Positions 41,812 to 51,128 of a stretch of DNA of 64,000 nt are shown here, piece after piece. The first letter of the stretch is position 1, and every line of letters starts with the position of its first letter. The notes beneath the pieces were generated by a model. It was not told the origin of the DNA, made no database searches, and saw only the letters and a list, made by a program, of their open reading frames with translations. Origin of the DNA: Streptomyces venezuelae (GTDB taxonomy: Bacteria > Actinomycetota > Actinomycetes > Streptomycetales > Streptomycetaceae). The stretch is from assembly GCF_008642295.1 (NCBI RefSeq), contig NZ_CP029190.1:4943501-5007500 (forward strand). The letters run 5' to 3'. The position numbers and the translations under genes were made by a program.

Positions 41812-41972
41812 ACAGCATGCGCCACAGGTCGGAAGAACCGCGGCACGAAGAGCATCCTAGCGGGTCCCGTCCGCCGATCGCACACCCCATTACCGAGGTG
41901 GCGCGGAACCCCTGCTCCAAAAACCCTGCGCATCGGATCGTCCGTGGGCATGTACCCTACGTGTCGCACCGA

Positions 41973-42049
41973 CGGGGTGTGGCGCAGCTTGGTAGCGCGT
42001 CCGCTTTGGGAGCGGAAGGTCGTCGGTTCGAATCCGGCCACCCCGACCA
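41973..42049 (+). tRNA. tRNA-Pro (TGG)
   Basis: Acceptor CGGGGTG/CACCCCG, D arm GCGCAGCTTGGTAGCGC, anticodon loop TTTGGGA with anticodon TGG, T loop GTTCGAATC, discriminator A and an encoded CCA (42047-42049). The 161 bp between the two divergent tRNA genes hold no gene. Confidence 0.97.
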
Positions 42050-42101
42050 CCAGCACCGCCACCCGCGATGATCGCGTTGTGGGCTGCTTCCCGCTTGCGG
42101 T

Positions 42102-42107
42102 TACTAT
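42102..42107 (+). promoter_or_regulatory. Probable -10 box of tig
   Basis: TACTAT, 105 bp before the tig start, with a TTGTGG element 19 bp upstream. The resulting leader would be about 100 nt. Confidence 0.4.
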
Positions 42108-42212
42108 GCAAGCTGCGTGCCCGTGTGTCTGATGTGCCGGGCCCGATCCGCCGAACCGCTGCAGATCAGCGTCGGCAGAACCCCCAGAAGTCAGCCACAA
42201 GGAGACCGAACC

Positions 42213-43598
42213 GTGAAGAGCGCCGTGGAGACCCTGAACCCGACTCGGGTTCGGCTCACTGTCGAGGTGCCCTTCGAGGAGCTCAAGGACAGCCTCGACG
42301 CGGCGTACAAGAAGATCAACCAGCAGGTCACGGTCAAGGGCTTCCGCAAGGGCAAGATCCCGGCCCGGGTCATCGACCAGCGCTTCGGTCGCGGTGCGGT
42401 GCTGGAGGAGGCCGTCAACGACGCCCTCCCGAAGTTCTACACCGAGGCGATCAACGAGGCCGAGCTGAACCCGCTGGGCCAGCCGGAGGTCGACATCACC
42501 GAGCTGAAGGACGGCGAGCTGCTCTCCTTCACCGCCGAGGTCGACGTCCGCCCCGAGATCGAGATCCCGGACTACTCCGGCATCGAGGTCGAGGTCGACG
42601 CGGTCGAGGTCTCCGACGAGGACATCGAGAAGTCGGTCGAGCAGCTGCGCAACCGCTTCGCCTCCACCAACACGGTCGAGCGCGCCGCGGCCGAGGGTGA
42701 CGTCGTCACCATCGACCTCGAGGCCAAGGTCGACGGCGAGGTGCTGCCCGACGGCGTCGCCTCCGACGTCTCCTACACCATCGGCTCGGGCGAGCTCCTC
42801 GACGGCATCGACGAGGCCGTCACCGGCCTCGAGGCCGGCGGCGAGGCCACCTTCACCTCGCAGCTGAAGGGCGGCTCCGCCGAGGGCAAGGACGCCGAGG
42901 TCACCGTCAAGGTCACCAAGGTCGCCGCCAAGGAGCTCCCGGAGCTGGACGACGAGTTCGCGCAGATGGCGAGCGAGTTCGACACCCTGGAGGAGCTGAA
43001 GGCGGACAGTCGCAAGCGCCTCGAGAACATGAAGCAGTACGACCAGGCCACCCAGGCCCAGGAGCGCGTGCTGGAGAAGCTCATCGAGCTCGCGGAGATC
43101 CCGGTCCCCGAGAAGCTGCTCGAGGACGAGGTCAACACCCGCAAGCACAACCTGGAGCACCACCAGCTCGGTCAGATGGGTCTGACCCTCGAGAAGTACC
43201 TGGAGTTCCAGGGCAAGACGGTCGAGGAGTTCGAGGCCGAGACCAAGGAGCAGGCGGTCAAGGGCATCAAGACCCAGTTCCTGCTGGACGCCCTGGTCAA
43301 CAAGGAGAAGCTGAACGTCAACCAGGAGGAGCTCACCGAGCACCTCATGCGTCGTGCGGCCTCCTCCGGCATGTCCCCCGACCAGTTCGCCCAGGCGGTC
43401 GTCGAGGGCGGCCAGGTCCCGATGCTGGTCGGCGAGGTCGCCCGCGGCAAGGCGCTTGCGCTGGTCGTCGAGAGCTCCAAGGTCGTCGACACCAACGGTG
43501 AGGTCGTCGACCTCTCCGACGACGAGGACGAGGTCGAGCAGGCCGCCGAGGTCGCCGCCGAGGCGGTCGACGGCGACGCCGAGGCCGAGGCCAAGTAA
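42213..43598 (+). CDS. tig: Trigger factor, ribosome-associated chaperone and peptidyl-prolyl isomerase
   Basis: A 461-residue trigger factor that binds the ribosome exit and shields nascent chains. The ribosome-binding signature [16 protein letters not shown] lies near residues 44-60 (GFRKGK). The FKBP-type isomerase domain runs from about 150 to 240 ([18 protein letters not shown]...[16 protein letters not shown]), and the helical C-domain ends in a 30-residue acidic tail ([19 protein letters not shown]). GTG 42213 has AAGGAG 8 nt upstream. The gene is followed by a perfect terminator before clpP1, so tig and clp are separate units despite being adjacent, as in most actinobacteria. Confidence 0.97.
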   Translation: MKSAVETLNPTRVRLTVEVPFEELKDSLDAAYKKINQQVTVKGFRKGKIPARVIDQRFGRGAVLEEAVNDALPKFYTEAINEAELNPLGQPEVDITELKDGELLSFTAEVDVRPEIEIPDYSGIEVEVDAVEVSDEDIEKSVEQLRNRFASTNTVERAAAEGDVVTIDLEAKVDGEVLPDGVASDVSYTIGSGELLDGIDEAVTGLEAGGEATFTSQLKGGSAEGKDAEVTVKVTKVAAKELPELDDEFAQMASEFDTLEELKADSRKRLENMKQYDQATQAQERVLEKLIELAEIPVPEKLLEDEVNTRKHNLEHHQLGQMGLTLEKYLEFQGKTVEEFEAETKEQAVKGIKTQFLLDALVNKEKLNVNQEELTEHLMRRAASSGMSPDQFAQAVVEGGQVPMLVGEVARGKALALVVESSKVVDTNGEVVDLSDDEDEVEQAAEVAAEAVDGDAEAEAK

Positions 43599-43625
43599 GT
43601 CCCCCACGGCTCTTCGAGCTGCGGT

Positions 43626-43661
43626 GGAAGGGCCCGGACGCGTGCGCGTCCGGGCCCTTCC
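43626..43661 (+). terminator. Terminator of tig
   Basis: A perfect 17-bp stem (GGAAGGGCCCGGACGCG) with a TG loop, 28 bp past the stop. Confidence 0.85.
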
Positions 43662-43687
43662 GCATCCCTCCGCGGGGCCCTTCGTAC

Positions 43688-43705
43688 CTTGCGCTCCGAG
43701 CGAAC
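43688..43705. promoter_or_regulatory. Candidate ClgR box upstream of clpP1
   Basis: CTTGCGCTCCGAGCGAAC: the right half AGCGAAC and inner CGCT-CCG-AGCG symmetry fit the GTTCGC...GCGAAC pattern described for ClgR, the activator of clpP1P2 in Streptomyces. The left half is imperfect. It sits about 38 bp before the -10 box, a place suited to activation. Confidence 0.45.
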
Positions 43706-43743
43706 AGTTCGGGAAGCGGGATGGCGTTGTCCGACCTGCGCGT

Positions 43744-43749
43744 TAGGGT
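43744..43749 (+). promoter_or_regulatory. -10 box of clpP1P2
   Basis: TAGGGT, giving a start of transcription near 43756 and a leader of about 70 nt. No good -35 is present, which suits a promoter needing an activator. Confidence 0.45.
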
Positions 43750-43827
43750 CCATGACTATGAGGGCACTGCCCTCCGAACGAGACGCTGAGACGGCACGTG
43801 GGCCGTCGGAGACGAGCAGGTGGATAC

Positions 43828-44445
43828 GTGACGAATCTGAAGCCTTACGCCGCGGGTGAGCCGTCCATCGGTGGTGGCCTCGGCGACCATGTCTACAACC
43901 GGCTCCTCGGCGAGCGCATCATCTTCCTCGGCCAGCAGGTCGACGACGAGATCGCCAACAAGATCACGGCGCAGCTCCTCCTCCTGGCGGCCGAGCCGGA
44001 GAAGGACATCTACCTGTACATCAACAGCCCCGGTGGCTCGGTGACGGCCGGCATGGCGGTCTACGACACCATGCAGTACATCCCGAACGACGTCGTCACC
44101 ATCGGCATGGGCATGGCGGCCTCGATGGGCCAGTTCCTGCTCACCGGCGGCGCCAAGGGCAAGCGCTTCGCCCTGCCGAACACCGACATCCTGATGCACC
44201 AGGGCTCCGCCGGCATCGGCGGCACCGCGTCGGACATCAAGATCCAGGCCCAGTACCTGCTGCGCACCAAGCAGCGGATGGCCGAGATCACCGCGTTCCA
44301 CTCGGGCCAGACCGTCGAGGCGATCATCCGCGACGGCGACCGCGACCGCTGGTTCACCGCCCTGGAGGCCAAGGAGTACGGCCTCATCGACGAGATCATC
44401 TCGGCCGCGTCCAACGTTCCGGGCGGCGGCGGCACCGGGGCCTGA
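43828..44445 (+). CDS. clpP1: ATP-dependent Clp protease proteolytic subunit 1
   Basis: A 205-residue ClpP. Ser99 ([11 protein letters not shown]) and His124 (ILMHQGSAG) of the triad are present, with the Asp in the C-terminal region and the oligomerisation helix [21 protein letters not shown]. It forms a mixed barrel with ClpP2 and degrades substrates fed by ClpX or ClpC. GTG 43828 is chosen since AGGTGG precedes it; an in-frame GTG at 43798 would add RRRRAGGY, and the S. coelicolor protein is annotated with a similar extension, so the longer form cannot be excluded. clpP2 follows after 49 bp in one operon. Confidence 0.95.
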   Translation: MTNLKPYAAGEPSIGGGLGDHVYNRLLGERIIFLGQQVDDEIANKITAQLLLLAAEPEKDIYLYINSPGGSVTAGMAVYDTMQYIPNDVVTIGMGMAASMGQFLLTGGAKGKRFALPNTDILMHQGSAGIGGTASDIKIQAQYLLRTKQRMAEITAFHSGQTVEAIIRDGDRDRWFTALEAKEYGLIDEIISAASNVPGGGGTGA

Positions 44446-44494
44446 TCCCCGGTCCTCCCGTACACGGACAGCCCAGCCCGCAGAACGCACCAGG

Positions 44495-45163
44495 ATGGTG
44501 AACACCCAGATGCAGAACAACCTCTCCGCGAGCGGCCTCTACACCGGCGCGCAGGTGGACAACCGCTACGTCATCCCGCGCTTCGTCGAGCGCACCTCGC
44601 AGGGTGTGCGCGAGTACGACCCGTACGCGAAGCTCTTCGAGGAGCGCGTGATCTTCCTCGGCGTGCAGATCGACGACGCCTCCGCCAACGACGTCATGGC
44701 GCAGCTGCTGTGCCTGGAGTCGATGGACCCGGACCGCGACATCTCGATCTACATCAACAGCCCCGGTGGCTCCTTCACTGCGCTGACCGCCATCTACGAC
44801 ACCATGCAGTTCGTGAAGCCGGACATCCAGACGGTCTGCATGGGCCAGGCGGCCTCCGCCGCCGCGGTCCTGCTCGCCGCCGGCACCCCCGGCAAGCGCA
44901 TGGCCCTGCCGAACGCCCGCGTGCTGATCCACCAGCCGTCCGGCGGTACCGGCCGTGAGCAGCTCTCGGACCTCGAGATCGCGGCCAATGAGATCCTGCG
45001 GATGCGTGACCAGCTGGAGACCATGCTGGCCAAGCACTCCACCACGCCGATCGAGAAGATCCGCGAGGACATCGAGCGCGACAAGATCCTCACGGCCGAG
45101 GACGCGCTTGCGTACGGCCTGATCGACCAGATCATCTCCACCCGCAAGAGCAACGCGGCCTGA
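44495..45163 (+). CDS. clpP2: ATP-dependent Clp protease proteolytic subunit 2
   Basis: A 222-residue ClpP paralogue. Ser121 ([11 protein letters not shown]) and His146 (VLIHQPSGG) of the triad are visible; it lacks the Met-Gly after Ser seen in ClpP1. The N-terminal 25 residues form the axial loop and propeptide region ([17 protein letters not shown]). ATG 44495 is used; GTG 44498 and ATG 44510 in the same frame are possible, and ribosome signals do not decide. Actinobacterial ClpP2 is normally the subunit that docks the ATPases. Confidence 0.95.
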   Translation: MVNTQMQNNLSASGLYTGAQVDNRYVIPRFVERTSQGVREYDPYAKLFEERVIFLGVQIDDASANDVMAQLLCLESMDPDRDISIYINSPGGSFTALTAIYDTMQFVKPDIQTVCMGQAASAAAVLLAAGTPGKRMALPNARVLIHQPSGGTGREQLSDLEIAANEILRMRDQLETMLAKHSTTPIEKIREDIERDKILTAEDALAYGLIDQIISTRKSNAA

Positions 45164-45165
45164 TA

Positions 45166-45199
45166 CTTGCACGGGGCCCCGCACCGGGGCCCCGGCAAG
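45166..45199 (+). terminator. Hairpin between clpP2 and clpX, with a new promoter after it
   Basis: CTTGC...GCAAG encloses GGGGCCCC/GGGGCCCC with a 5-nt loop, 3 bp past the clpP2 stop. TACCGT (45201-45206) directly after it could be a -10 box for clpX. The pair suggests that clpX is at least partly transcribed on its own. Confidence 0.55.
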
Positions 45200-45266
45200 G
45201 TACCGTCGGATATGAGGCACCAGGAGCGCTGAACCAAGCGTCTCCCAGGCGAAGGGGAAGCACCTC

Positions 45267-46553
45267 GTGGCACGCATCGGTGACGGCGGCGACCTGCTCA
45301 AGTGCTCGTTCTGCGGAAAGAGCCAGAAGCAGGTGAAGAAGCTCATCGCAGGGCCCGGTGTGTACATCTGCGACGAGTGCATCGACCTCTGCAACGAGAT
45401 CATCGAGGAAGAACTCGCCGAGACCTCGGAAGTGCGGTGGGAGGAGCTCCCGAAGCCGCGCGAGATCTACGAGTTCCTGGAGAGCTATGTCGTCGGCCAG
45501 GAGCCGGCGAAGAAGGCGCTCTCGGTGGCGGTGTACAACCACTACAAGCGGGTCCAGGCGGGCGAGAACGGCGGCGCGCAGGGCCGGGACGACGCGATCG
45601 AGCTCGCCAAGTCCAACATCCTGCTGCTGGGCCCGACCGGCTCCGGCAAGACCCTGCTGGCCCAGACCCTGGCCCGGATGCTGAACGTTCCGTTCGCCAT
45701 CGCGGACGCGACGGCGCTGACGGAGGCCGGGTATGTGGGCGAGGACGTCGAGAACATCCTGCTCAAGCTGATCCAGGCGGCGGACTACGACGTCAAGAAG
45801 GCCGAGACCGGGATCATCTACATCGACGAGATCGACAAGGTCGCGCGCAAGAGCGAGAACCCGTCGATCACGCGTGATGTGAGCGGCGAGGGCGTCCAGC
45901 AGGCCCTCCTCAAGATCCTCGAGGGCACCACGGCCTCGGTCCCGCCGCAGGGCGGTCGCAAGCACCCCCACCAGGAGTTCATCCAGATCGACACGACGAA
46001 CGTGCTGTTCATCGTGGGCGGTGCCTTCGCCGGCCTGGAGAAGATCATCGAGTCCCGGGCGGGTGCCAAGGGCATCGGCTTCGGCGCGACGATCCGCTCC
46101 AAGCGGGAGATCGAGGCCAGCGACCAGTTCCAGGAGGTCATGCCGGAGGACCTGGTGAAGTTCGGGATGATCCCCGAGTTCATCGGCCGTCTCCCGGTCA
46201 TCACCTCGGTCCACAACCTGGACCGCGAGGCGCTGCTGCAGATCCTGGTGGAGCCGCGCAACGCGCTGGTGAAGCAGTACCAGCGGCTGTTCGAACTCGA
46301 CGGCGTGGAGCTGGACTTCGAGCGCGAGGCGCTGGAAGCCATCGCCGACCAGGCGATCCTCCGGCAGACGGGTGCGCGTGGTCTGCGCGCCATCATGGAG
46401 GAGGTGCTGATGTCGGTGATGTACGAGGTCCCGTCCCGCAAGGACGTGGCCCGCGTGGTCATCACGGCGGAGGTGGTCCGCTCCAACGTCAACCCGACCC
46501 TGGTGCCCCGTATCGTCCCGAAGGACCAGGGCCCGCACGAGAAGTCGGCCTAG
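45267..46553 (+). CDS. clpX: ATP-dependent Clp protease ATP-binding subunit ClpX
   Basis: A 428-residue AAA+ unfoldase. The N-terminal zinc finger has Cys13, Cys16, Cys35 and Cys38; Walker A is GPTGSGKT near residue 117, the pore loop GYVGEDVEN follows, Walker B is IIYIDEIDK, and the ClpP-docking loop contains IGFGAT. The R-finger region is FIGRLPVI. It selects tagged proteins, unfolds them with ATP and passes them to ClpP1P2. GTG 45267 has AGGGGAAG upstream. A perfect terminator follows the stop. Confidence 0.98.
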   Translation: MARIGDGGDLLKCSFCGKSQKQVKKLIAGPGVYICDECIDLCNEIIEEELAETSEVRWEELPKPREIYEFLESYVVGQEPAKKALSVAVYNHYKRVQAGENGGAQGRDDAIELAKSNILLLGPTGSGKTLLAQTLARMLNVPFAIADATALTEAGYVGEDVENILLKLIQAADYDVKKAETGIIYIDEIDKVARKSENPSITRDVSGEGVQQALLKILEGTTASVPPQGGRKHPHQEFIQIDTTNVLFIVGGAFAGLEKIIESRAGAKGIGFGATIRSKREIEASDQFQEVMPEDLVKFGMIPEFIGRLPVITSVHNLDREALLQILVEPRNALVKQYQRLFELDGVELDFEREALEAIADQAILRQTGARGLRAIMEEVLMSVMYEVPSRKDVARVVITAEVVRSNVNPTLVPRIVPKDQGPHEKSA

Positions 46554-46569
46554 CCGCACCCGAACGACA

Positions 46570-46605
46570 CGAAGGGGCGCCCCGGATTCCCGGGGCGCCC
46601 CTTCG
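46570..46605. terminator. Terminator of clpX, convergent
   Basis: A perfect 16-bp stem (CGAAGGGGCGCCCCGG) with an ATTC loop, 17 bp past clpX and 10 bp from the stop of the opposite gene. Confidence 0.85.
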
Positions 46606-46614
46606 CGTTGGGGA

Positions 46615-47577
46615 CTACTTCTTCACGCGCGCGGTGTTGTAGAGCTTCGCGGTCAGTTCGGCCGCCTGGTCCTTGGTGTAGCTCTGCTTTCCGGTCATGA
46701 TGGCGCCCAGATCCATGGGAATCATGACGCCCATGGTGCTGTAGTCAGTCCAGATGCAGAACGTCATCGTCAGTTCCTTCGGCTCCATGGGGTTGTCCGA
46801 AGGCTTCTTGTTGATGAGCTTCGCGTCCTGGCACTTCATCAGCGCGCCCGAGAAGCCGGCCGGCTTCTTCTCCTCGGCTTCGCCGACCCACGTGAACTCG
46901 GTGTCGCCCTTGCCCTTGGCCTGGTCCTTCTCGCTTTCCTTCTTCATCATCGCGAAGGCGCCGTCGAGCGTCTTGGCGGGGTCGTCGATCTCGCCGTAGA
47001 GGCCGGTGAACTTGAGCATCTTCGCCTGGAGAGGGTTCTCCTTGCTGCCCGACTGGTACTCCTGGTCGGCCTGCTCGGCGTTCTTGACGCCGATGTCCTC
47101 GGCTTCCTTCTTGTCCTCTGCGTCGAAGGAGTCGCTCTTGCTCTTGCTGTCCTTCGTGAACTCGGCCACCGACTCCGGCGGGACGATCTTGTAGCCCTTG
47201 GTGGACGCGGACACATCACCGTTGCTCGCGCCGTCACCCAGCAGGAACCATGCGCCGCCGCCGATTGCCGCGACCGCGACCACCGCGGCCAGCACGATGA
47301 TGCCGGTCTTCGACTTCTTCGGCGGCTGGCCGTACGGGGGCTGCGGGGGCATGCCCGGCTGCTGGGGGTAGCCGTAGCCCGGCTGGCCCTGCGGGGGTAC
47401 GCCCGGCTGCTGGGGGTAGCCCTGCGGGGGTACGCCCTGCGGTGCCTGCTGGGGGTAGCCGTAGCCCGGCTGGCCCTGCGGCGGCTGGCCGTACGGGTTG
47501 GGCTGCTGCGGCTGCCCGCCGTACGGATTCGGCTGCTGCGGCTGCTGGCCGTACGGGCCCGGCTGGTTGTAACTCAT
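46615..47577 (-). CDS. Pro/Gln/Gly/Tyr-rich single-pass membrane protein
   Basis: A 320-residue protein of unknown function. The first 85 residues are a low-complexity cytoplasmic tail made of PYGQQPQQPNPYGG and PGYGYPQQ repeats, ending KKSKTG before one membrane helix (IIVLAAVVAVAAIGGGAWFLL, about 90-110). The outer domain is Lys/Glu-rich and contains GYKIVPPESVAEF, KKPAGFSGALMKCQDA and TFCIWTDYSTMGVMIP. The next gene upstream encodes a shorter homologue with matching motifs. ATG 47577 follows a GGGGG tract. Tails of this type often mediate self-association near the membrane. Confidence 0.85.
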   Translation of the reverse strand: MSYNQPGPYGQQPQQPNPYGGQPQQPNPYGQPPQGQPGYGYPQQAPQGVPPQGYPQQPGVPPQGQPGYGYPQQPGMPPQPPYGQPPKKSKTGIIVLAAVVAVAAIGGGAWFLLGDGASNGDVSASTKGYKIVPPESVAEFTKDSKSKSDSFDAEDKKEAEDIGVKNAEQADQEYQSGSKENPLQAKMLKFTGLYGEIDDPAKTLDGAFAMMKKESEKDQAKGKGDTEFTWVGEAEEKKPAGFSGALMKCQDAKLINKKPSDNPMEPKELTMTFCIWTDYSTMGVMIPMDLGAIMTGKQSYTKDQAAELTAKLYNTARVKK

Positions 47578-47667
47578 CGCTGTCCCCCTTTAGGAACCTC
47601 TTATGTTGGTCACATCCTGTCGGAAGATGACCACTGCCGTGGCCTCGGGGGTCCAGGCGTTACGGAA

Positions 47668-48336
47668 CTACGACGCCGGCACCTCCATCGCGCCCCGCAG
47701 CGCCCGCGCCCGCTCCGCCAACTCGCCCATCGGCAGCGGCTTGTTCTCGACCGGCAGGCTGACCGTCACCAGCGCGCTGTGGTCGGCCCACATGCACATC
47801 GGCACCGCAGTGCCCTGGAAGGTGACCGTGGCGCACCGCATCGCGCCGCCGGCGGGCTTCCCGGCCTCGTGCTCCGTGATGTCCGCGTCCTTGGCGCCCA
47901 TGCTCTTGAGGCCCGCGGTGAGCTCCGCGCCCGGGTTCAGGTCGTCGAAGGACCCGGCGGCGCCGCTGACCACCAGCTGGGCGGTGCCCGATGCGTCGGC
48001 GTAGACCACGGCCACCTGCCGTACCCCCGGCTTCGCGGGCCCCTGGCCCTGCTTGATGGCATCGATCCGCGGCCCGGACTCCTGCAGGGTCAGGCCCTGG
48101 AAGGTGGCCGGGGGCACCAGCTCGTACCGGCCCGCGTCCTCGGGGGTGTCCGAGCCGAGCAGCGCACCCATGGCCAGCTTGCCGATCACCAGGCCCGCGG
48201 CCATCGCCAGTACCGTTCCCGCGATCTTGAGGCCGCGCCGCCGCTGGGGGACGGGCGGCTGCGGGGGGACGGCGGGGGCGACGGGAGCGACGGGGGTGTC
48301 GGGGCCCGGGGCGGGCTGCTGGGGTATCTCGTTCAT
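47668..48336 (-). CDS. Paralogous single-pass membrane protein
   Basis: A 222-residue homologue of the neighbouring protein. A short Pro/Val/Ala-rich tail (APGPDTPVAPVAPAVPPQPPV) is followed by RRRGLKIAG and a membrane helix (TVLAMAAGLVIGKLAMGALL, about 40-60). The outer part repeats the marks of its neighbour: RYELVPPATFQGL, KPAGGAMRCATVTF and MCMWADHSALVTVSLP. ATG 48336 is chosen; ATG 48345 (MRVMNEI) is in frame. The genes are 90 bp apart, same strand. Unknown function, probably surface- or envelope-related. Confidence 0.8.
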   Translation of the reverse strand: MNEIPQQPAPGPDTPVAPVAPAVPPQPPVPQRRRGLKIAGTVLAMAAGLVIGKLAMGALLGSDTPEDAGRYELVPPATFQGLTLQESGPRIDAIKQGQGPAKPGVRQVAVVYADASGTAQLVVSGAAGSFDDLNPGAELTAGLKSMGAKDADITEHEAGKPAGGAMRCATVTFQGTAVPMCMWADHSALVTVSLPVENKPLPMGELAERARALRGAMEVPAS

Positions 48337-48421
48337 GACCCGCATCAGACGGCCCGGCCCGTCGAAGGTCAACTGCGGGGCCCGCTGCGGTATGGATTCG
48401 TAACGGAGGCGGGGCCGCCCG

Positions 48422-48427
48422 TATCCT
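48422..48427 (+). promoter_or_regulatory. -10 box, probable leaderless valS
   Basis: TATCCT ends 7 nt before the valS GTG at 48435; GTGCCCC lies between, so there is no ribosome site. It is consistent with a leaderless message. Confidence 0.55.
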
Positions 48428-48434
48428 GTGCCCC

Positions 48435-51056
48435 GTGACCGAGAACACGCAGACACCCAGCAGCCCCCACTCCGAACTGCCGACCCAGTACGCGCCGGCC
48501 GAGGTAGAGGGGAAGCTCTACGAGCGCTGGGTAGAGCGGGGTTACTTCACGGCCGACGCCAAGAGCGAGAAGCCCGCGTACACCATCGTCATCCCGCCGC
48601 CGAACGTCACCGGCTCCCTCCACCTGGGCCACGCCTTCCAGCACACGCTGATGGACGCCCTGACCCGCCGTAAGCGGATGCAGGGCTACGAGTCCCTGTG
48701 GCTGCCCGGCATGGACCACGCCGGCATCGCCACCCAGAACAAGGTCGAGCAGCAGCTCGCCGAGGAGGGCAAGTCCCGCCACGACCTGGGCCGCGAGGAG
48801 TTCGTCGACCGGGTCTGGCAGTGGAAGGAAGAGTACGGCGGCAAGATCCTCGGCCAGATGCGCCGCCTCGGCGACGGCGTCGACTGGTCGCGCGAGCGCT
48901 TCACCATGGACGAGGGCCTGTCCCGCGCCGTCCAGACGATCTTCAAGAAGCTCTACGACGACGAGCTGATCTACCGTGCCGAGCGCATCATCAACTGGTG
49001 CCCGCGCTGCCTGACCGCCATCTCCGACATCGAGGTGGAGTACCAGGAGGACGCCGGCGAGCTCGTCTCCATCACGTACGGCGAGGGCGAGGACACCCTG
49101 GTCGTCGCCACCACCCGCGCCGAGACGATGCTCGGTGACACGGCCGTCGCCGTCCACCCGGACGACGAGCGGTACGCCCACCTCATCGGCAAGCAGATCA
49201 AGCTGCCGCTGACCGACCGCACCATCCCGGTCGTCGCCGACACCCACGTCGACCCGGAGTTCGGCACCGGCGCCGTCAAGGTGACCCCGGCGCACGACCC
49301 GAACGACTTCGCGATCGGCCAGCGCCACGGCCTGCCGTCCATGACGATCATGGACGAGCACGGCGTCATCACCGTCCACGGCCCGTTCCTCGGCCTGGAC
49401 CGCTTCGAGGCCCGCTCCGCGGTTGTTGGCGCGCTGCGTTCGCAGGGCCGGATCGTCGCCGAGAAGCGTCCGTACATGCACTCCGTCGGCCACTGCTCGC
49501 GCTGCAAGACCACCGTCGAGCCGCGCCTGTCCATGCAGTGGTGGGTCAACGTCAAGCCGCTGGCCAAGGCCGCCGGTGACGCGGTCCGCGACGGCCGGGT
49601 CGCGATCCACCCCGAGGACATGTCGAAGCGCTACTTCGACTGGGTCGACAACATGAACGACTGGTGCATCTCGCGCCAGCTGTGGTGGGGCCACCGGATC
49701 CCGATCTGGTACGGCCCGGACGGCGAGATCGTCTGCGTCGGCCCCGACGAGCAGCCGCCGACGGGCGAGGGCTGGCACCAGGACACCGACGTCCTGGACA
49801 CCTGGTTCTCCTCCGGCCTGTGGCCGTTCTCCACCCTCGGCTGGCCGGAGAAGACCCCGGACCTGGCGAAGTTCTACTCCACCGACGTCCTGCTCACCGG
49901 CCACGACATCATCTTCTTCTGGGTCGCCCGGATGATGATGTTCGGCCTGTACGCGATGGACGGCGAAGCCCCGTTCAAGACCATCGCCCTGACCGGCCTG
50001 GTCCGCGACGAGCGCGGCAAGAAGATGTCGAAGTCCTTCGGCAATGTCGTGGACCCGCTGGACTGGATGGACAAGTACGGCTCCGACGCCGTCCGCTTCA
50101 CCCTGGCCAAGGGCGCCAACCCGGGCACCGACGTCCCGATCGGCGAGGACTGGGTCCAGGCGTCCCGGAACTTCGCCAACAAGATCTGGAACGCGACCCG
50201 CTTCGCGCTGATGAACGGTGCGACGGTCGAGGGCGAGCTGCCGCCGGCCGAGAAGCTGTCGGCCACCGACCGATGGATCCTGTCCCGTCTCAACAAGACG
50301 GTCGCGCAGGTCGACGCGTACTACGAGGACTTCCAGTTCGCCAAGCTCAGCGAGGCGCTGTACCACTTCGCGTGGGACGAGGTCTTCGACTGGTACGTCG
50401 AGCTGTCGAAGACCACGTTCTTCGCGGGCGGCGAGGGCGCCAAGGTCTCCGGCCGGGTCCTCGGCGAGGTCCTGGACGTCCTGATGCGCCTGCTGCACCC
50501 GGTCGTCCCGTTCGTCACCGAGACCCTGTGGACCACGCTCACCGGCCGCGAGTCCATCGTGGTCGCCGAGTGGCCCACCGACAGCGGTTTCCGTGACGAG
50601 GCCGCCGAGGCCGAGATCGAGAACCTCCAGGCCGTCGTCACCGAGGTCCGCCGGTTCCGCGCCGACCAGGGCCTGCAGCCCGGCCAGAAGGTCCCGGCCC
50701 GTCTGGACCTGGCCGGCACCCGGCTGGCCGCGCACGAGGCGGCCATCCGCCAGCTGCTGCGCCTCCAGCCGGAGGGCGAGGGCTTCAGCGCCACCGCGAC
50801 CCTCCCGGTCGCCGGGGCCACGGTCGCGCTGGACCTCTCCGGCACCATCGACGTCGAGGCCGAGCGCAAGCGGCTGACGAAGGACCTCGGCGCCGCCGAG
50901 AAGGAGAAGCAGCAGGCCGAGGCCAAGCTCGGGAACGAGGCCTTCCTGGCCAAGGCCCCCGACAACGTGGTGGACAAGATCAAGGGCCGGCTGGCCAAGG
51001 CGGAGGCGGACATCGCCCGCATCCAGGCGCAGCTGGCGGCGCTGCCGGCCGCGTAG
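48435..51056 (+). CDS. valS: Valyl-tRNA synthetase
   Basis: An 873-residue class I synthetase charging tRNA-Val. The HIGH motif is at about 63 ([16 protein letters not shown]) and KMSKS at 530-534 ([14 protein letters not shown]). The editing domain ([19 protein letters not shown]) and the W-rich catalytic region ([20 protein letters not shown]) are intact. The C-terminal coiled coil ([20 protein letters not shown]) is the tRNA-binding arm of ValRS. No T-box leader is seen: the start codon lies 7 nt from the -10 box, leaving no room for one. A perfect terminator follows. Confidence 0.98.
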   Translation: MTENTQTPSSPHSELPTQYAPAEVEGKLYERWVERGYFTADAKSEKPAYTIVIPPPNVTGSLHLGHAFQHTLMDALTRRKRMQGYESLWLPGMDHAGIATQNKVEQQLAEEGKSRHDLGREEFVDRVWQWKEEYGGKILGQMRRLGDGVDWSRERFTMDEGLSRAVQTIFKKLYDDELIYRAERIINWCPRCLTAISDIEVEYQEDAGELVSITYGEGEDTLVVATTRAETMLGDTAVAVHPDDERYAHLIGKQIKLPLTDRTIPVVADTHVDPEFGTGAVKVTPAHDPNDFAIGQRHGLPSMTIMDEHGVITVHGPFLGLDRFEARSAVVGALRSQGRIVAEKRPYMHSVGHCSRCKTTVEPRLSMQWWVNVKPLAKAAGDAVRDGRVAIHPEDMSKRYFDWVDNMNDWCISRQLWWGHRIPIWYGPDGEIVCVGPDEQPPTGEGWHQDTDVLDTWFSSGLWPFSTLGWPEKTPDLAKFYSTDVLLTGHDIIFFWVARMMMFGLYAMDGEAPFKTIALTGLVRDERGKKMSKSFGNVVDPLDWMDKYGSDAVRFTLAKGANPGTDVPIGEDWVQASRNFANKIWNATRFALMNGATVEGELPPAEKLSATDRWILSRLNKTVAQVDAYYEDFQFAKLSEALYHFAWDEVFDWYVELSKTTFFAGGEGAKVSGRVLGEVLDVLMRLLHPVVPFVTETLWTTLTGRESIVVAEWPTDSGFRDEAAEAEIENLQAVVTEVRRFRADQGLQPGQKVPARLDLAGTRLAAHEAAIRQLLRLQPEGEGFSATATLPVAGATVALDLSGTIDVEAERKRLTKDLGAAEKEKQQAEAKLGNEAFLAKAPDNVVDKIKGRLAKAEADIARIQAQLAALPAA

Positions 51057-51072
51057 CGGGCAGGGAACGCCC

Positions 51073-51104
51073 GAGGGGCCCGGACCGAACGGTCCGGGCC
51101 CCTC
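51073..51104. terminator. Terminator of valS, convergent
   Basis: A perfect 14-bp stem (GAGGGGCCCGGACC) with a GAAC loop, 17 bp past valS. Confidence 0.85.
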
Positions 51105-51128
51105 CTCGTGCCTCCGGTCCCCGCAGGG

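Noticed and set aside
48422..48434. T-box riboswitch controlling valS
   Set aside because: Only 7 nt separate the -10 box from the start codon, so there is no leader to fold.
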